Assembly: GCA_015061625.1 (NCBI GenBank)
Contig: SUWG01000005.1
Location: 62,001-126,000 of the forward strand
Source: Lentisphaerota bacterium
Lineage (GTDB): Bacteria > Verrucomicrobiota > Lentisphaeria > Victivallales > Victivallaceae
Direction: 5' to 3'
Length of the DNA: 64,000 bases
Shown: piece by piece, positions 27,219-37,239 of the stretch
Layout: each line of letters begins with the position of its first letter
How positions within the stretch are numbered: position 1 is the stretch's first letter
Notes under the pieces: model-generated
Told to the model about the DNA's origin: nothing
Databases searched by the model: none
The model's input: only the letters and a program-made list of their open reading frames with translations
Made by a program: the position numbers and the translations under genes

Positions 27219-28103
27219 TTATTCTGCCGCTCCGGCATCGGATGATTTTTGGGTAAGGGTAAGATTGGCGATCTCCACTTCTCCGGAAGTGACGAACCAT
27301 ACAGAACCTCTCTGACCGCCCAGATTTTCGGTAAATACGATATCGGCCTGTTGCCACTCTCCGGAAAACGGCATACTCTGATTGACCAGACTGTAAGTGT
27401 TGTTGCCGTGCTTGACAATGATCCGGAGTGAACCTCTGACATTGCGGTAATTGAAACGCAGACGGTAAGTGTTGTTATTGCCCAAAGGGATCTCCCGGCA
27501 ACTGAAACTGCCGTCATTGCCGCTGGCGGTGAATTTGGTTACCCGGCCGGCAAATGTCACCGCTCCTTTAAGGGATATCCAGCGGCGGTTGGTGAAATCC
27601 GGCAGCAGATTATCGCTGTAACCGGCTTCGGCGGCCGGGGCTTCCGGCGGCGGCGGGGGGATGAATTCCAAGGACACATTGGCGATTTCAATGGCTCCGG
27701 CGGTGAGAAACCAGACTGAACTGCGGGGACCGGGCTTGTTTTCGGTGAATGTCACTTCCGCTTCCTGCCACTGCCGGGAAGCGGTGAAAGATTTATCCAG
27801 TGCGCTGTAAGTGTTGTCGCCGTGTTTGACGATGACCCGCAATCCTGCCCGGATGGTGCGATAGGAGAATTTCAACCGGTAAGTTCCCTGCTGCAAAGGT
27901 ATATTCCGGCACCAGAAGCCGCCTTCGCCGCCGGAAACTTCGGCTTTGATTGCAGCTTTGCCGTCGGCAGTGCCGGTAGTTATGGTCACTTTGCCGGTGC
28001 TGTTCCATTTGCCGTCGGCATCCAGAGCGGGCAGCAGATTACCGGCAACAGCACTTTGCAGAAACAAAACCAATCCGAAAATAAAAATAAAGGGTCTTTT
28101 CAT
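27219..28103 (-). CDS. Secreted protein with two duplicated carbohydrate-binding-like domains
   Basis: 294 residues with a signal peptide (MKRPFIFIFGLVLFLQSAVA). Two ~120-residue repeats follow (about 22-150 and 165-285), each with G/N-TYRLxFxYR, LRxIVKHGxNTYS, a W-(Q)-x-A-(D/E)-(I/V)-x-F-TEN stretch and SVWFxTxGxxEIAN, joined by a Pro-rich linker (PPPPPEAPAAEA). The strand pattern fits a jelly-roll carbohydrate-binding module. No enzyme domain is present. It may hold a polysaccharide at the cell surface or be secreted. Function is inferred only from architecture. Confidence 0.75.
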   Translation of the reverse strand: MKRPFIFIFGLVLFLQSAVAGNLLPALDADGKWNSTGKVTITTGTADGKAAIKAEVSGGEGGFWCRNIPLQQGTYRLKFSYRTIRAGLRVIVKHGDNTYSALDKSFTASRQWQEAEVTFTENKPGPRSSVWFLTAGAIEIANVSLEFIPPPPPEAPAAEAGYSDNLLPDFTNRRWISLKGAVTFAGRVTKFTASGNDGSFSCREIPLGNNNTYRLRFNYRNVRGSLRIIVKHGNNTYSLVNQSMPFSGEWQQADIVFTENLGGQRGSVWFVTSGEVEIANLTLTQKSSDAGAAE

Positions 28104-28130
28104 AATATTTGCTCCGTTGACAGTTGAAAT

Positions 28131-29528
28131 TCAATTACGGTGGATGAGGATCATGGTTTGATCGTCATTCTGTTCATATTCAAACTCGTGAACCGCCGCC
28201 ATTACATCGTCGATGATCCCGGTCGTGGTATCCCGGTGGTCGCAGGCCACATGGAAGGCATTGGCCAGCCGGTCAGTGCCGAATTCCTCCCGGTCATGGT
28301 TGAGGGCTTCGCTCAAGCCGTCGGAAAAGAGCATGATGCTGGTGTCACTATCCACCGCCAGACAGATGGTGTCGAATTCCGCATCTTCATCCGGCAGCAT
28401 TCCCAGAGCTGTGCCGCGGGGGGAAAGGCGGCGCAAATGGCCGTGGATATGCATGATCATATCGGTATGCCCGGCCCGGCCGAATTCGATCAAACCGCCG
28501 CGTTTGTCGATCAGACAACACCCCATGGTGATAAAACGGTCGGCATCGGAATCCCGGTTCAAATTGGCATTGACGTCACGCAGAAATTTGGTCAGCGTGG
28601 TGAATTGTGCCGCCATGGCACGGGCAAAACTGCGGGTCATTGAAGCCAGAATACACGCCGGCATACCTTTGCCGCAGGCATCACCGACCATGACCAGCAT
28701 CCGGTTATCATCGATTTTGACCATGTCATAGAAGTCGCCATTGACCTCTTTGGCACTGGTGGTGCGGGCGCAAACCGAGAAATCGCCCAGCGTTACGGAA
28801 TCCGGCGGCAGCAGTGAAGTCTGGAACTGCCGGACAAATGCCAACTCCTGATCGATCCTTTCCCGGCGGCTGATTTCGCCGTAGACATGAACCAGTTGCT
28901 GAACCATCAGCACTTGGGAAGCGAGCGATTTCAACCGGGCAAACTGGGCAAAGGAAAATGGCCGGTCGGAGAGCATCTTGTTATCCACCGCACAGATCAC
29001 GCCGTAGACGATACCCTCTTTGACCATGGGAACCGCCATGACACTGCCCAGAGAATTTTGTGCCGGATAGCGGCTGAATCTCTCATCGATACTGGCCAGC
29101 GGCACCAATTCACCGTGGCGGGAGTCGGCGATCGAACCGATGAATCCTTCACCGCAGGGGATGACTTCACTGCGTAAAGTTTCCAGCAGTTTCCGGTTGT
29201 TCATATTCACATTGCCGTCGGCGGTCAGCGGATAATCGCCGCAGACCCCCAGTGCGGTAAGTTTGCGGTTGTTCAATCCGTAGATCGCCACAGAACCGGC
29301 TTCGATCTGTTCACAAACGTAACAGGCCGATGAGTGCAATGCACCATCCAGCCCGTCGTCGCAGTTTATGCCCGCTGAAAAGCGGGAAAGGAAGTTGGAA
29401 ATTTCCGTGCGGCTCATCACCGCACCGGTCAGATCGGTACGCAACTCATAGGCTTTACGGTAGAATGATATTGCGGTGATTATGGCAATCACCAACAATA
29501 TCGATATCATTACCAGAGCTTGAGTCAT
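28131..29528 (-). CDS. GAF-SpoIIE/PP2C-type phosphatase with one N-terminal membrane segment
   Basis: 465 residues. Residues 1-20 are a membrane helix; a GAF domain spans about 50-205 (AVPMVKEGIVYGVICAVDNK), and a PP2C-like SpoIIE/RsbU domain fills the rest: FYDMVKIDDNRMLVMVGDACGKGMPACILASM, GCCLIDKRGGLIEFGRAGH and IMLFSDGLSEALNHDREEFG. Such proteins dephosphorylate anti-anti-sigma factors of partner-switching systems. No STAS or anti-sigma partner is in the window. It is 19 bp downstream of carB. Confidence 0.88.
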   Translation of the reverse strand: MTQALVMISILLVIAIITAISFYRKAYELRTDLTGAVMSRTEISNFLSRFSAGINCDDGLDGALHSSACYVCEQIEAGSVAIYGLNNRKLTALGVCGDYPLTADGNVNMNNRKLLETLRSEVIPCGEGFIGSIADSRHGELVPLASIDERFSRYPAQNSLGSVMAVPMVKEGIVYGVICAVDNKMLSDRPFSFAQFARLKSLASQVLMVQQLVHVYGEISRRERIDQELAFVRQFQTSLLPPDSVTLGDFSVCARTTSAKEVNGDFYDMVKIDDNRMLVMVGDACGKGMPACILASMTRSFARAMAAQFTTLTKFLRDVNANLNRDSDADRFITMGCCLIDKRGGLIEFGRAGHTDMIMHIHGHLRRLSPRGTALGMLPDEDAEFDTICLAVDSDTSIMLFSDGLSEALNHDREEFGTDRLANAFHVACDHRDTTTGIIDDVMAAVHEFEYEQNDDQTMILIHRN

Positions 29529-29547
29529 ACCGTATTATCCTGTGGGT

Positions 29548-32500
29548 TCAGTCTGCCAGATATTCCTGCAGAGACTTCAGCACCGGATTGCCCTGCCGTG
29601 CTTCCCGGATGCCGGTTTCAGTGGCACGGGCGGCAGCGATGGTGGTCATATACGGGATCTTGTACTGGATCGCCAGCATCCTTATACAACTGTCATCGAT
29701 CTTGCTGAGTTTATCCATCGGAGTATTGATGATAAGTGCGACTTCCCGGTTGCGGATCAGATCGGCAACATTGGGACGGCCCTCATTGAGTTTGCAGACA
29801 TCACCGTGTTTGATACCGTGTTCATCGAGGAATTCCCCGGTACCTTCGGTGGTGATCAATTCAAAACCCATTTCTGCCAGACCTTTAACGATGGGCAGGA
29901 TCTCCGCCCGGTCGCGGCGGCGCACGGTGACCAGCACTTTGCCGCTCAAGGGCAACTGACTGCCGGCGGCCTGCTGGGCTTTGTAGTATGCCATGCCGAA
30001 AGTGGGAGCCAGCCCCATAACTTCGCCGGTGGCACGCATTTCCGGGCCGAGAACCGGGTCAACTTCCGGGAACATATTGAAGGGGAACACCGCCTCTTTC
30101 ACACCGAAATATTTGGTCGGCGGATTGCGGAGCAGAGATTTGAATTCGCTCAATTTCGCTCCCAGCATCAAGTTGGTGGCGATACGGGCGATCGGCGCGC
30201 CGGTGACTTTGGAAACGATCGGCACTGTACGCGAGGCACGGGGATTGGCTTCGATGATCCACACCTTGTCTTCGCAAACGGCGAACTGCACATTGAGAAT
30301 ACCGATGACCCGGAAGTCACGGGCGATGGCAGTGGCCTTTTCCGCAATGACATCCAGATGTTTTTTCGCCAGTGTAACCGGCGGGATGGAACAGGCGGAG
30401 TCACCGGAGTGGATACCGGCCAATTCGACGTGTTCCATAACGGCGGGGATGTAGACCTCTTCGCCGTCGCAGATGGCATCGACTTCACATTCGATCGCCG
30501 GATCGAGGAAACGGTCGATCAGCATCGGGTATTCGGGGCTTACCTGAATGGCTTCAACGGCGTAGCGTTCCAGAGTTTTTTCATCGTAGATGACCGCCAT
30601 ACCGCGGCCGCCGAGGACGAATGAGGGGCGCACCATCACCGGATAGCCGATCTTGCGGCCCAGAGCGATCGCTTCATCCAGCGAACGGGCGATGCCGGAT
30701 TCCGGCTGATTGACTTTGAGGGCGATCATTCTTTCCCGGAAGTATTCGCGGTCTTCAGCGAGGCGGATGCCTTCGGGCTGGGTGCCGATGATATTGACTC
30801 CGGCATCTTTGAGTTCCTGGGCGATATTCAGCGGGGTCTGACCGCCGAATTGGACGATCACGCCGAAAGGTTTTTCCTTATTGTAGATGCTCAACACATC
30901 TTCCGTGGTCAGCGGCTCAAAGTAGAGTTTGTCGCTGGTGTCGTAGTCGGTGGAAACGGTTTCGGGGTTGCAGTTGACCAGCACCGATTCATAACCGGCA
31001 TCCCGCAGGGCAAAAGCGGCGTGGACACAGGTGTAGTCAAATTCGATACCCTGACCGATACGGTTGGGGCCGCCGCCGAGGATCATGATCTTTTTGCGGT
31101 CGGAAACGGGGACTTCATCCGGTGCGCCGGAGTAGGTGGAGTAGTAGTAATCCTCGTTGCCTTCGGCGCCGGAAACCGGCACCCGGCAGTAGGTCGCCAC
31201 ACAACCCAGAGCGATGCGGCGTTTGCGCACCTCTTTTTCGGCGATGTTGAAAAATTTGGCGAGATATTTATCGGAGAAGGCAAATTTTTTCGCCTTGATG
31301 AGCAGCTCATCGGGCAGAGCCATCCAGGTATACTTGTTCAATTCGAGTTCAAAGAGGGCAAGTTCCTGAATTTCGGAGAGGAAGAATTTGGCGATGCTGG
31401 TCATCTTGAATGCTTCATCGACCGTCAAACCCTTTTTGAATGCTTCGTAAAGGTGGAAGAATCTTTCGCTTGAGGGGCTGGCGACCAGCGGACGCAGCTC
31501 ATCCAGTGACAATGCTTCGATCTTGCGGATGCATCCCGGACCGCTGCGGCCGATCTCCAGTGAACGGATCGCTTTCTGGAAGGCTTCTTTGAAGTCCTTA
31601 CCGATGCTCATGACTTCGCCGACCGCTTTCATCTGGGTTCCCAGCGCATCTTTGGCCTGCGGGAATTTCTCAAATGCCCAGCGGGCGAATTTCGCCACTA
31701 CATAGTCGCCGGAGGGCGTGTATTTTTCCAGAGAACCGTCACGGTAGTAGGGCAATTCATCCAGCGTTACGCCGGTGGCAAGCACGGTGGAAACTTTGGC
31801 GATGGGGAAACCGGTCGCTTTGGAAGCCAGCGCACTGGAACGGCTCGTGCGGGGGTTGATCTCAATGACGATCACCCGGCCGTCTTTGCGGTTGCGGGCA
31901 AACTGGACATTGCAGCCGCCGGTAACGCCGATGGCATCGATGATGCGGTAACTGTAATCCTGCAATTCCGCCTGGACTTCTTTGGAAATGGTCAGCATCG
32001 GAGCCACGCAGAAACTGTCGCCGGTGTGGATGCCGACCGGATCGACGTTTTCGATGAAACAGACGGTGATTTTCTGACCTTTGGCATCGCGGACGACTTC
32101 GAGTTCGAGTTCTTCCCAGCCCAGCACGCACTCCTCGACCAGCACCTGACCGATCAGACTGGCGGCCAGACCGCGGGAGACGACTTCACGCAGTTCTTCG
32201 ACGTTGTAGACGATACCGCCGCCGGTGCCGCCCATGGTGTAGGCGGGGCGCAAAACCACCGGATAGCCGAGGTCGGAAGCGATCTTTTCGGCTTCTTCCA
32301 CGGAGTAAGACGGTTCGGATTTGGCCATCGGGATACCGAGGCGGTTCATGGTGTTTTTGAATTCGATACGGTCTTCGCCGCGTTTGATCGCTTCGAGATC
32401 GACACCGATGACTTCAACGTTGTACTTGCTCAAAATGCCGGCATCATTGAGGGAGATCGCCAGATTCAAAGCAGTCTGACCGCCGAGGTTGGGGAGCAGG

Positions 32501-32754
32501 GCATCGGGTTTTTCTTTAGCGATGATGCGTTCCAGAGAATCGACGGTCAGTGGTTCGATGTAGGTATGATCGGCCATACCGGGGTCGGTCATGATGGTTG
32601 CCGGGTTGGAGTTGGTAAGCACCACCTCGTAGCCGCGTTCACGCAAGGCTTTGCAAGCCTGCGTACCGGAGTAGTCAAATTCACACGCCTGTCCGATGAT
32701 GATCGGGCCGGAACCGATGATGAGAACTTTTTTGATATCTGTCCTCTGTGCCAT
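29548..32754 (-). CDS. carB: Carbamoyl phosphate synthase large subunit
   Basis: 1068 residues, a normal CarB. It makes carbamoyl phosphate for arginine and pyrimidines with the CarA glutaminase, which is not adjacent. Two homologous ATP-grasp halves are seen: KVLIIGSGPIIIGQACEFDYSGTQA at the start and KIMILGGGPNRIGQGIEFDYTCVHA at about 555, each with its GGTG/GGRG loop (GGTGGGIVYN, LGGRGMAVIYD). The C-terminal MGS-like allosteric domain contains TTEGTGEFLDEHG and LIINTP. ATG 32754 with AAGAGG six bases upstream fits; the upstream 15 codons of the longer frame are not CarB-like. Confidence 0.97.
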   Translation of the reverse strand: MAQRTDIKKVLIIGSGPIIIGQACEFDYSGTQACKALRERGYEVVLTNSNPATIMTDPGMADHTYIEPLTVDSLERIIAKEKPDALLPNLGGQTALNLAISLNDAGILSKYNVEVIGVDLEAIKRGEDRIEFKNTMNRLGIPMAKSEPSYSVEEAEKIASDLGYPVVLRPAYTMGGTGGGIVYNVEELREVVSRGLAASLIGQVLVEECVLGWEELELEVVRDAKGQKITVCFIENVDPVGIHTGDSFCVAPMLTISKEVQAELQDYSYRIIDAIGVTGGCNVQFARNRKDGRVIVIEINPRTSRSSALASKATGFPIAKVSTVLATGVTLDELPYYRDGSLEKYTPSGDYVVAKFARWAFEKFPQAKDALGTQMKAVGEVMSIGKDFKEAFQKAIRSLEIGRSGPGCIRKIEALSLDELRPLVASPSSERFFHLYEAFKKGLTVDEAFKMTSIAKFFLSEIQELALFELELNKYTWMALPDELLIKAKKFAFSDKYLAKFFNIAEKEVRKRRIALGCVATYCRVPVSGAEGNEDYYYSTYSGAPDEVPVSDRKKIMILGGGPNRIGQGIEFDYTCVHAAFALRDAGYESVLVNCNPETVSTDYDTSDKLYFEPLTTEDVLSIYNKEKPFGVIVQFGGQTPLNIAQELKDAGVNIIGTQPEGIRLAEDREYFRERMIALKVNQPESGIARSLDEAIALGRKIGYPVMVRPSFVLGGRGMAVIYDEKTLERYAVEAIQVSPEYPMLIDRFLDPAIECEVDAICDGEEVYIPAVMEHVELAGIHSGDSACSIPPVTLAKKHLDVIAEKATAIARDFRVIGILNVQFAVCEDKVWIIEANPRASRTVPIVSKVTGAPIARIATNLMLGAKLSEFKSLLRNPPTKYFGVKEAVFPFNMFPEVDPVLGPEMRATGEVMGLAPTFGMAYYKAQQAAGSQLPLSGKVLVTVRRRDRAEILPIVKGLAEMGFELITTEGTGEFLDEHGIKHGDVCKLNEGRPNVADLIRNREVALIINTPMDKLSKIDDSCIRMLAIQYKIPYMTTIAAARATETGIREARQGNPVLKSLQEYLAD

Positions 32755-32859
32755 AAAAAACCTCTTTTCCCGTAATATTTTCAAATTGCGCTCTTTCAAA
32801 GAGCCGCCGCAAAAGACCGGGATGTAATATACACCTCTTTTTTGCTTTAGTCAAGTGTT

Positions 32860-33447
32860 TCAGAGCGTTCCTTTGGTGGAAAGTACGCCTTTTACTCTTT
32901 CATCGAATGAAAGTGCCTGATCCAGAGCCTTGGCCAGACCTTTGAATATCGCTTCAAACAGGTGGTGCGTTTCGCAGGAGGCGATCATGCGGATATGCAG
33001 ATTCAAGCCGCTTCTGACCGCAAACGCCTGAAAGAATTCATGGAAAAGCCGGGTGTCGATGTTGTTGAGGTACTGGGCCGGCGGAGTGACATCGTAGTAA
33101 AGTCCGCCTCTGCCGGAAAGGTCGAGCGCGATCATCACCAGTGTTTCATCCATCGGCAGCAGAAAGTTGCCGTAGCGGCGGATTCCGGCTTTGTCACCGG
33201 CGGCTTTGGCGAGCAGGTCGCCCAGCACGATGCCCAGATCTTCCATGGTGTGATGGCAATCGACTTCCAGATCGCCTTTGGCGGAAACATTCAGATCGAA
33301 AAATCCGTGTCTGGCAAAGAGCGTGAGCATATGATCCATAAAGGGAATGCCGGTGGAAACGGCGGATCTGCCTTCGCCGTCAAGATTTATGGAAGCGGTG
33401 ATGTCGGTTTCGGCGGTTTTTCGGGAAATTTCAGCAAATCTTGTCAT
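32860..33447 (-). CDS. hisB: Imidazoleglycerol-phosphate dehydratase
   Basis: 195 residues, the single-domain HisB. The manganese ligands are in GIPFMDHMLTLFARHG, DCHHTMEDLGIVLG and CETHHLFEAIFKGLAKAL. It catalyses the sixth step of histidine synthesis. It starts three bases after folD stops, an operon of two one-carbon/histidine genes. Confidence 0.95.
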   Translation of the reverse strand: MTRFAEISRKTAETDITASINLDGEGRSAVSTGIPFMDHMLTLFARHGFFDLNVSAKGDLEVDCHHTMEDLGIVLGDLLAKAAGDKAGIRRYGNFLLPMDETLVMIALDLSGRGGLYYDVTPPAQYLNNIDTRLFHEFFQAFAVRSGLNLHIRMIASCETHHLFEAIFKGLAKALDQALSFDERVKGVLSTKGTL

Positions 33448-33450
33448 ATT

Positions 33451-34338
33451 TCACTTCTCCAGTTTGAGTTGCAGGGCGATACAGGCATTGCGGAGCAATC
33501 CGGCGATGGTCATGGGGCCGACGCCGCCGGGTACGGGGGTGATGAACGAGGCTTTTTCCACCGCTTCGCTGTATTTCACGTCACCGACCAGCCGGTTTTT
33601 GCCGAGAGTTTCATCGTAGATGCGGTTGATGCCGACGTCGATGACCACGGCACCGTCTTTGATCATGTCGCCTTTGACGAATTCCGGTTTGCCGATGGCG
33701 GCGATGAGGATGTCGGCATCCAGCGTGTAGCGGCGGATATCCGGGGTGCCGGAGTGGACGACGGTCACGGTGGCATTGGCTCCGGCGGCCTTCTGCATGA
33801 GCAGAGCCGCCATGGGTTTGCCGACGATATTACTGCGGCCGATGACCACGGCGTGTTTGCCTTTGGGGTCGATACCGGAACGTTTGAGCAATTCCATAAC
33901 TCCCCACGGAGTGCAGGGGTGGAAGCCGGGTTTTTCACCGATGAGCAATCTGCCGACGTTGCGTTCGGCGAAACAATCGACATCCTTATCCGGATCGATG
34001 GCGAGGATGACGGCGGCCTCATCGACTTGCGGCGGCGGGGGGGATTGCACGAGGATGCCGTCGATGGTGTCATCGGCGTTGAGTTCGGCGATGACATTGA
34101 GGACATCTTCAGTAGTGCTGTCGGCGGGCATGGCGATCATGCGGGATTCGATGCCGGTATCGGCGCACGCTTTGACTTTGTTGCGCACATAGACTGCGCT
34201 GGCCGGATCGTCACCGACGAGGATCACTGCCAGACCGACTTTGCGTCCGGCTTTGGCGGCCAATTCTGCGGCGATGCGGGCGGTTTCCTGATTGATCGTT
34301 TGGGCAATGCTCTTGCCATCGATGATTTTTGCGCTCAT
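33451..34338 (-). CDS. folD: Bifunctional methylenetetrahydrofolate dehydrogenase/cyclohydrolase
   Basis: 295 residues. FolD motifs: the catalytic Lys segment YVRNKVKACADTGI, DGILVQSPPPPQVDE, the cofactor loop VIGRSNIVGKPMA and the signature PGGVGPMTIAGLL. It interconverts 5,10-methylene- and 10-formyl-THF. ATG 34338 follows AGGAGAAGTAAC; a longer frame to 34413 has no FolD similarity. It is divergent from rseP, and the 142-bp gap holds promoters for both. Confidence 0.95.
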   Translation of the reverse strand: MSAKIIDGKSIAQTINQETARIAAELAAKAGRKVGLAVILVGDDPASAVYVRNKVKACADTGIESRMIAMPADSTTEDVLNVIAELNADDTIDGILVQSPPPPQVDEAAVILAIDPDKDVDCFAERNVGRLLIGEKPGFHPCTPWGVMELLKRSGIDPKGKHAVVIGRSNIVGKPMAALLMQKAAGANATVTVVHSGTPDIRRYTLDADILIAAIGKPEFVKGDMIKDGAVVIDVGINRIYDETLGKNRLVGDVKYSEAVEKASFITPVPGGVGPMTIAGLLRNACIALQLKLEK

Positions 34339-34418
34339 GTTACTTCTCCTGAATAGTTGAAAATATGTGTCATCGGAGAAATATAACACCATTTTGTCCG
34401 GAAAACAACTCAAAAACC

Positions 34419-34447
34419 TTGAAAAAAACGGTTCAAAGTATTATTCT
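34419..34447 (+). promoter_or_regulatory. Promoter of rseP-ispG
   Basis: TTGAAA (34419-34424), 17 bp, TATTCT (34442-34447), 34 bp before ATG 34481. Confidence 0.65.
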
Positions 34448-34480
34448 ATATAAATGACATAAAAAAATGAGGTGTTTTAC

Positions 34481-36139
34481 ATGGAATTGTTTCTGGAATA
34501 TTTGAGTATTGCCGGCGTTATTCTGCTGGTTTTTCTGGCGTTGGGGTTCTGCATATTCTCTCATGAACTGGGTCACTTTCTGGCGGCCAAACTGATGGGA
34601 TTGCATATCGACGCCTTTTCCATCGGCTTCCGTCCGGTGTGGCGCAAAAAATACAAAGGCGTGGAATACCGCATCGGCTGGGTGCCGCTGGGCGGCTATG
34701 TGGAGTTGCCGCAGGTCGATGCTTCCGACGATATCCCCAAAAGTGCCGACGGCACGGAACTGCCCAAAGCATCGCCCAAAGCGAGGATCGTCACGGCGGC
34801 GGCCGGGCCGTTATTCAACATTATTTCCGGTCTGCTCATCGGCTGTATCGTCTGGGCGGTAGGTGTGCCGCAGGCAACGCCCCGGATGCGGGAGATCGAA
34901 GTATTGAGTGTGCCGGAAAATTCTCCGGAATATGCCGCCGGTCTGCGCCCCGGCGATGTGATAATCAAACTCAATGGTGAGGAGTTTTACGACACATGGG
35001 AAAAATTTGTGGAAAAGATCCTCTTTACCATCGGAGATGTGACCTTGGAAGTGCGCCGCGGCAATAAAATTATTACGATCACCTATACTCCGGCGGAAAA
35101 TCCCGATGCTCCGGGCAATGCCGGGGATGAAAAACTGGCTTATCCGTTTTTCAAACCGCTGCTGCCGGTCAAACTCTATCCTGAAGCGGGTTCTCCGGCA
35201 GAAAAAGCGGGTATCAGGGATGGGGATATCGTCATTGAGATCGATGGTGAAGCGATTTCCGGATTGACCGATTTCCAGACGGCGGTATTCTTTTCCAACG
35301 GGCGTACGCTGGATGTGGTTTTGCTGCGTGACGGAAAAAAAGTGGCGGTGAAACTCACCCCCGAAGCGGTCGAAGGGGCGGAAAGCGAAGAGCGTTATCT
35401 GACCGGAATCACGATGGAAATGCTTGACGGCAAAGTGACGGTGGCTTCCGTAATGACCGGCGGTGCCGCCGGTCAGGCGGGGGTGAAAACCGGAGATATC
35501 CTGCTCAAAGTGGATGATTTGACCATTGAAAAACCGGAAGATATGCAGAATTATATCGCCGGGAAGAAAGATACTCCGGTAGTGTTGACCGTTTTGCGTG
35601 ACGGCGCGGAAATGAGTTTCGTGCTTACTGCCCGCCGCTATGCCGCTTACGATGCGGGTGTTTCCTATGCCGCTTACAATCACCCCAATCCCTTTGAGTT
35701 GCTCTGGAGTACGCTGGAAATGAGTTGGAAAAGTTTGCGCGGCATCGCCACGACCATCGGCAATAAACTCGGTCTGACTGAAAATCACAGTTCGCTGAAA
35801 CCCAGCCATATGTCCAGCACACTGGGGATCGGTATGGTGCTTTACAACTCTTTCCGCAACAGTCCGGCATACGGTATCTATCTGGTGGCGGTGATCTCAT
35901 TTGCGCTGGCGATATTCAATCTGATGCCGTTCCCGGTGCTGGATGGCGGCCACATCTTTTTCGGAGTTCTGGAATGGGTGACCAAAAAGCGCGTGCCATC
36001 CAAAGTCATGCAGATCATTTCCTATATATTTGTCACTTTGCTGATCCTGCTGACGGTGATCATCACCTATTTCGACGGCCGCCGTCTGGTGCGCCAGATC
36101 AGTGATGACGGTGAAAAAACTGAAAGTGTGAGCAAATAA
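34481..36139 (+). CDS. rseP: RseP-type site-2 metalloprotease with three PDZ domains
   Basis: 552 residues, longer than E. coli RseP (450). The metal site is SHELGHFL (His28, Glu29, His32) in the first membrane helix; the second helix is GPLFNIISG and the LDG motif is PFPVLDGGHIFF near 480. Between them sit three PDZ-like modules: AAGLRPGDVIIKLNG, KAGIRDGDIVIEIDG and QAGVKTGDILLKVDD. It cleaves anti-sigma factors or signal peptides in the membrane. GAGG at 34469 eight bases before ATG 34481 decides the start. Its stop overlaps the ispG start by one base (TAATG). Confidence 0.92.
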   Translation: MELFLEYLSIAGVILLVFLALGFCIFSHELGHFLAAKLMGLHIDAFSIGFRPVWRKKYKGVEYRIGWVPLGGYVELPQVDASDDIPKSADGTELPKASPKARIVTAAAGPLFNIISGLLIGCIVWAVGVPQATPRMREIEVLSVPENSPEYAAGLRPGDVIIKLNGEEFYDTWEKFVEKILFTIGDVTLEVRRGNKIITITYTPAENPDAPGNAGDEKLAYPFFKPLLPVKLYPEAGSPAEKAGIRDGDIVIEIDGEAISGLTDFQTAVFFSNGRTLDVVLLRDGKKVAVKLTPEAVEGAESEERYLTGITMEMLDGKVTVASVMTGGAAGQAGVKTGDILLKVDDLTIEKPEDMQNYIAGKKDTPVVLTVLRDGAEMSFVLTARRYAAYDAGVSYAAYNHPNPFELLWSTLEMSWKSLRGIATTIGNKLGLTENHSSLKPSHMSSTLGIGMVLYNSFRNSPAYGIYLVAVISFALAIFNLMPFPVLDGGHIFFGVLEWVTKKRVPSKVMQIISYIFVTLLILLTVIITYFDGRRLVRQISDDGEKTESVSK

Positions 36140-37224
36140 TGCGGCGGCAGACCCGGAATTTTCACCTCGGAAGCAAGGGGATCGGTTCGGCACATCCGGT
36201 GACCATCCAATCAATGTGCAACACCCGCACGGCGGATATCGACCGGACGGTGGCGCAGATATCCCGTCTGGCGCAGTGCGGTTGTGATATCATCCGTCTG
36301 TCGGCGGATTCGGCGGCAGATTCGGCGGCGTTGAAAACCATCTGTGCCGCTTCGCCGATCCCGGTGATCGCCGACATCCAGTTTTCCGGAGAATCCGCAT
36401 TGGGCGCGATCGAAAGCGGCTGTGCCGGCATCCGGGTCAATCCGGGGATAATCCATGATCCCGGTCTGTTGGAGCGCATTGCCCGTGCGGCGGTACTCAA
36501 CGGCTGTGTCATCCGGGTCGGAGCCAACGCCGGAAGTTTGAAGTTGCATCAACTGGAAAAGTTGCTGGCATCCGGCATGGAAAAGAGTGAGGCACTGGCA
36601 CAACTTTTGTGTGATGCAGTAAGTGAACAGTGTCGGCTTCTGGAAAAATTCGGAGTGGAAAAGATCAAAGTTGCGGTGAAAAGTTCGGATATTGCCGTTA
36701 CGCTCAAGGCGTACCGCAGATTTGCGGGCATGAGCGATCTGCCGCTGCATCTGGGATTGACCGAAGCGGGAACTCCGGAAAAAGGGATTCTGCGTTCCGC
36801 AGTGGCGATCGGTTCACTGCTGACCGACGGCATCGGGGATACTGTCAGAGTGAGTCTGACTGCGGAACCGGAAGCGGAGATCGCCGCCGCCAAAAAAATT
36901 CTGGATGCCTGCGGACTTTCCGGCAATGCGGTGGAAGTGATCTCCTGCCCGACCTGCGGCAGAACGGAGATCGATCTGATCTCTCTGGCGCAGAAGGTGG
37001 AAAATCTGATCGCCACTTTGCAAAACAGCGGCAAAGTTATCCGCTGGCGCAAAGTGGCGGTAATGGGATGTCCGGTCAACGGGCCGGGCGAGGCGCGCAA
37101 TGCGGATATCGGTATCGCCGGCAGCCGCAACGGTCAACTGATCATCTTTCAGAAAGGCGAAGTTACCGGAGCCTATCCGGAAAGCGAAGGATTTGAAGTT
37201 TTTGCCGCTCTCCTGCAGGAATAA
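36139..37224 (+). CDS. ispG: 4-hydroxy-3-methylbut-2-enyl diphosphate synthase (MEP pathway)
   Basis: 361 residues, the short bacterial IspG. The N-terminal barrel contains PVTIQSMCNT and CAGIRVNPG; the C-terminal [4Fe-4S] domain carries SCPTCGRTEIDL and GCPVNGPGEARNADIGIAG, giving the three cluster Cys and the Glu. It converts MEcPP to HMBPP, so isoprenoids come from the MEP pathway. Coupling to rseP by a one-base overlap is common in other bacteria where dxr-rseP-ispG are linked. Confidence 0.95.
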   Translation: MRRQTRNFHLGSKGIGSAHPVTIQSMCNTRTADIDRTVAQISRLAQCGCDIIRLSADSAADSAALKTICAASPIPVIADIQFSGESALGAIESGCAGIRVNPGIIHDPGLLERIARAAVLNGCVIRVGANAGSLKLHQLEKLLASGMEKSEALAQLLCDAVSEQCRLLEKFGVEKIKVAVKSSDIAVTLKAYRRFAGMSDLPLHLGLTEAGTPEKGILRSAVAIGSLLTDGIGDTVRVSLTAEPEAEIAAAKKILDACGLSGNAVEVISCPTCGRTEIDLISLAQKVENLIATLQNSGKVIRWRKVAVMGCPVNGPGEARNADIGIAGSRNGQLIIFQKGEVTGAYPESEGFEVFAALLQE

Positions 37225-37239
37225 AATTCGCCGTGCGGC

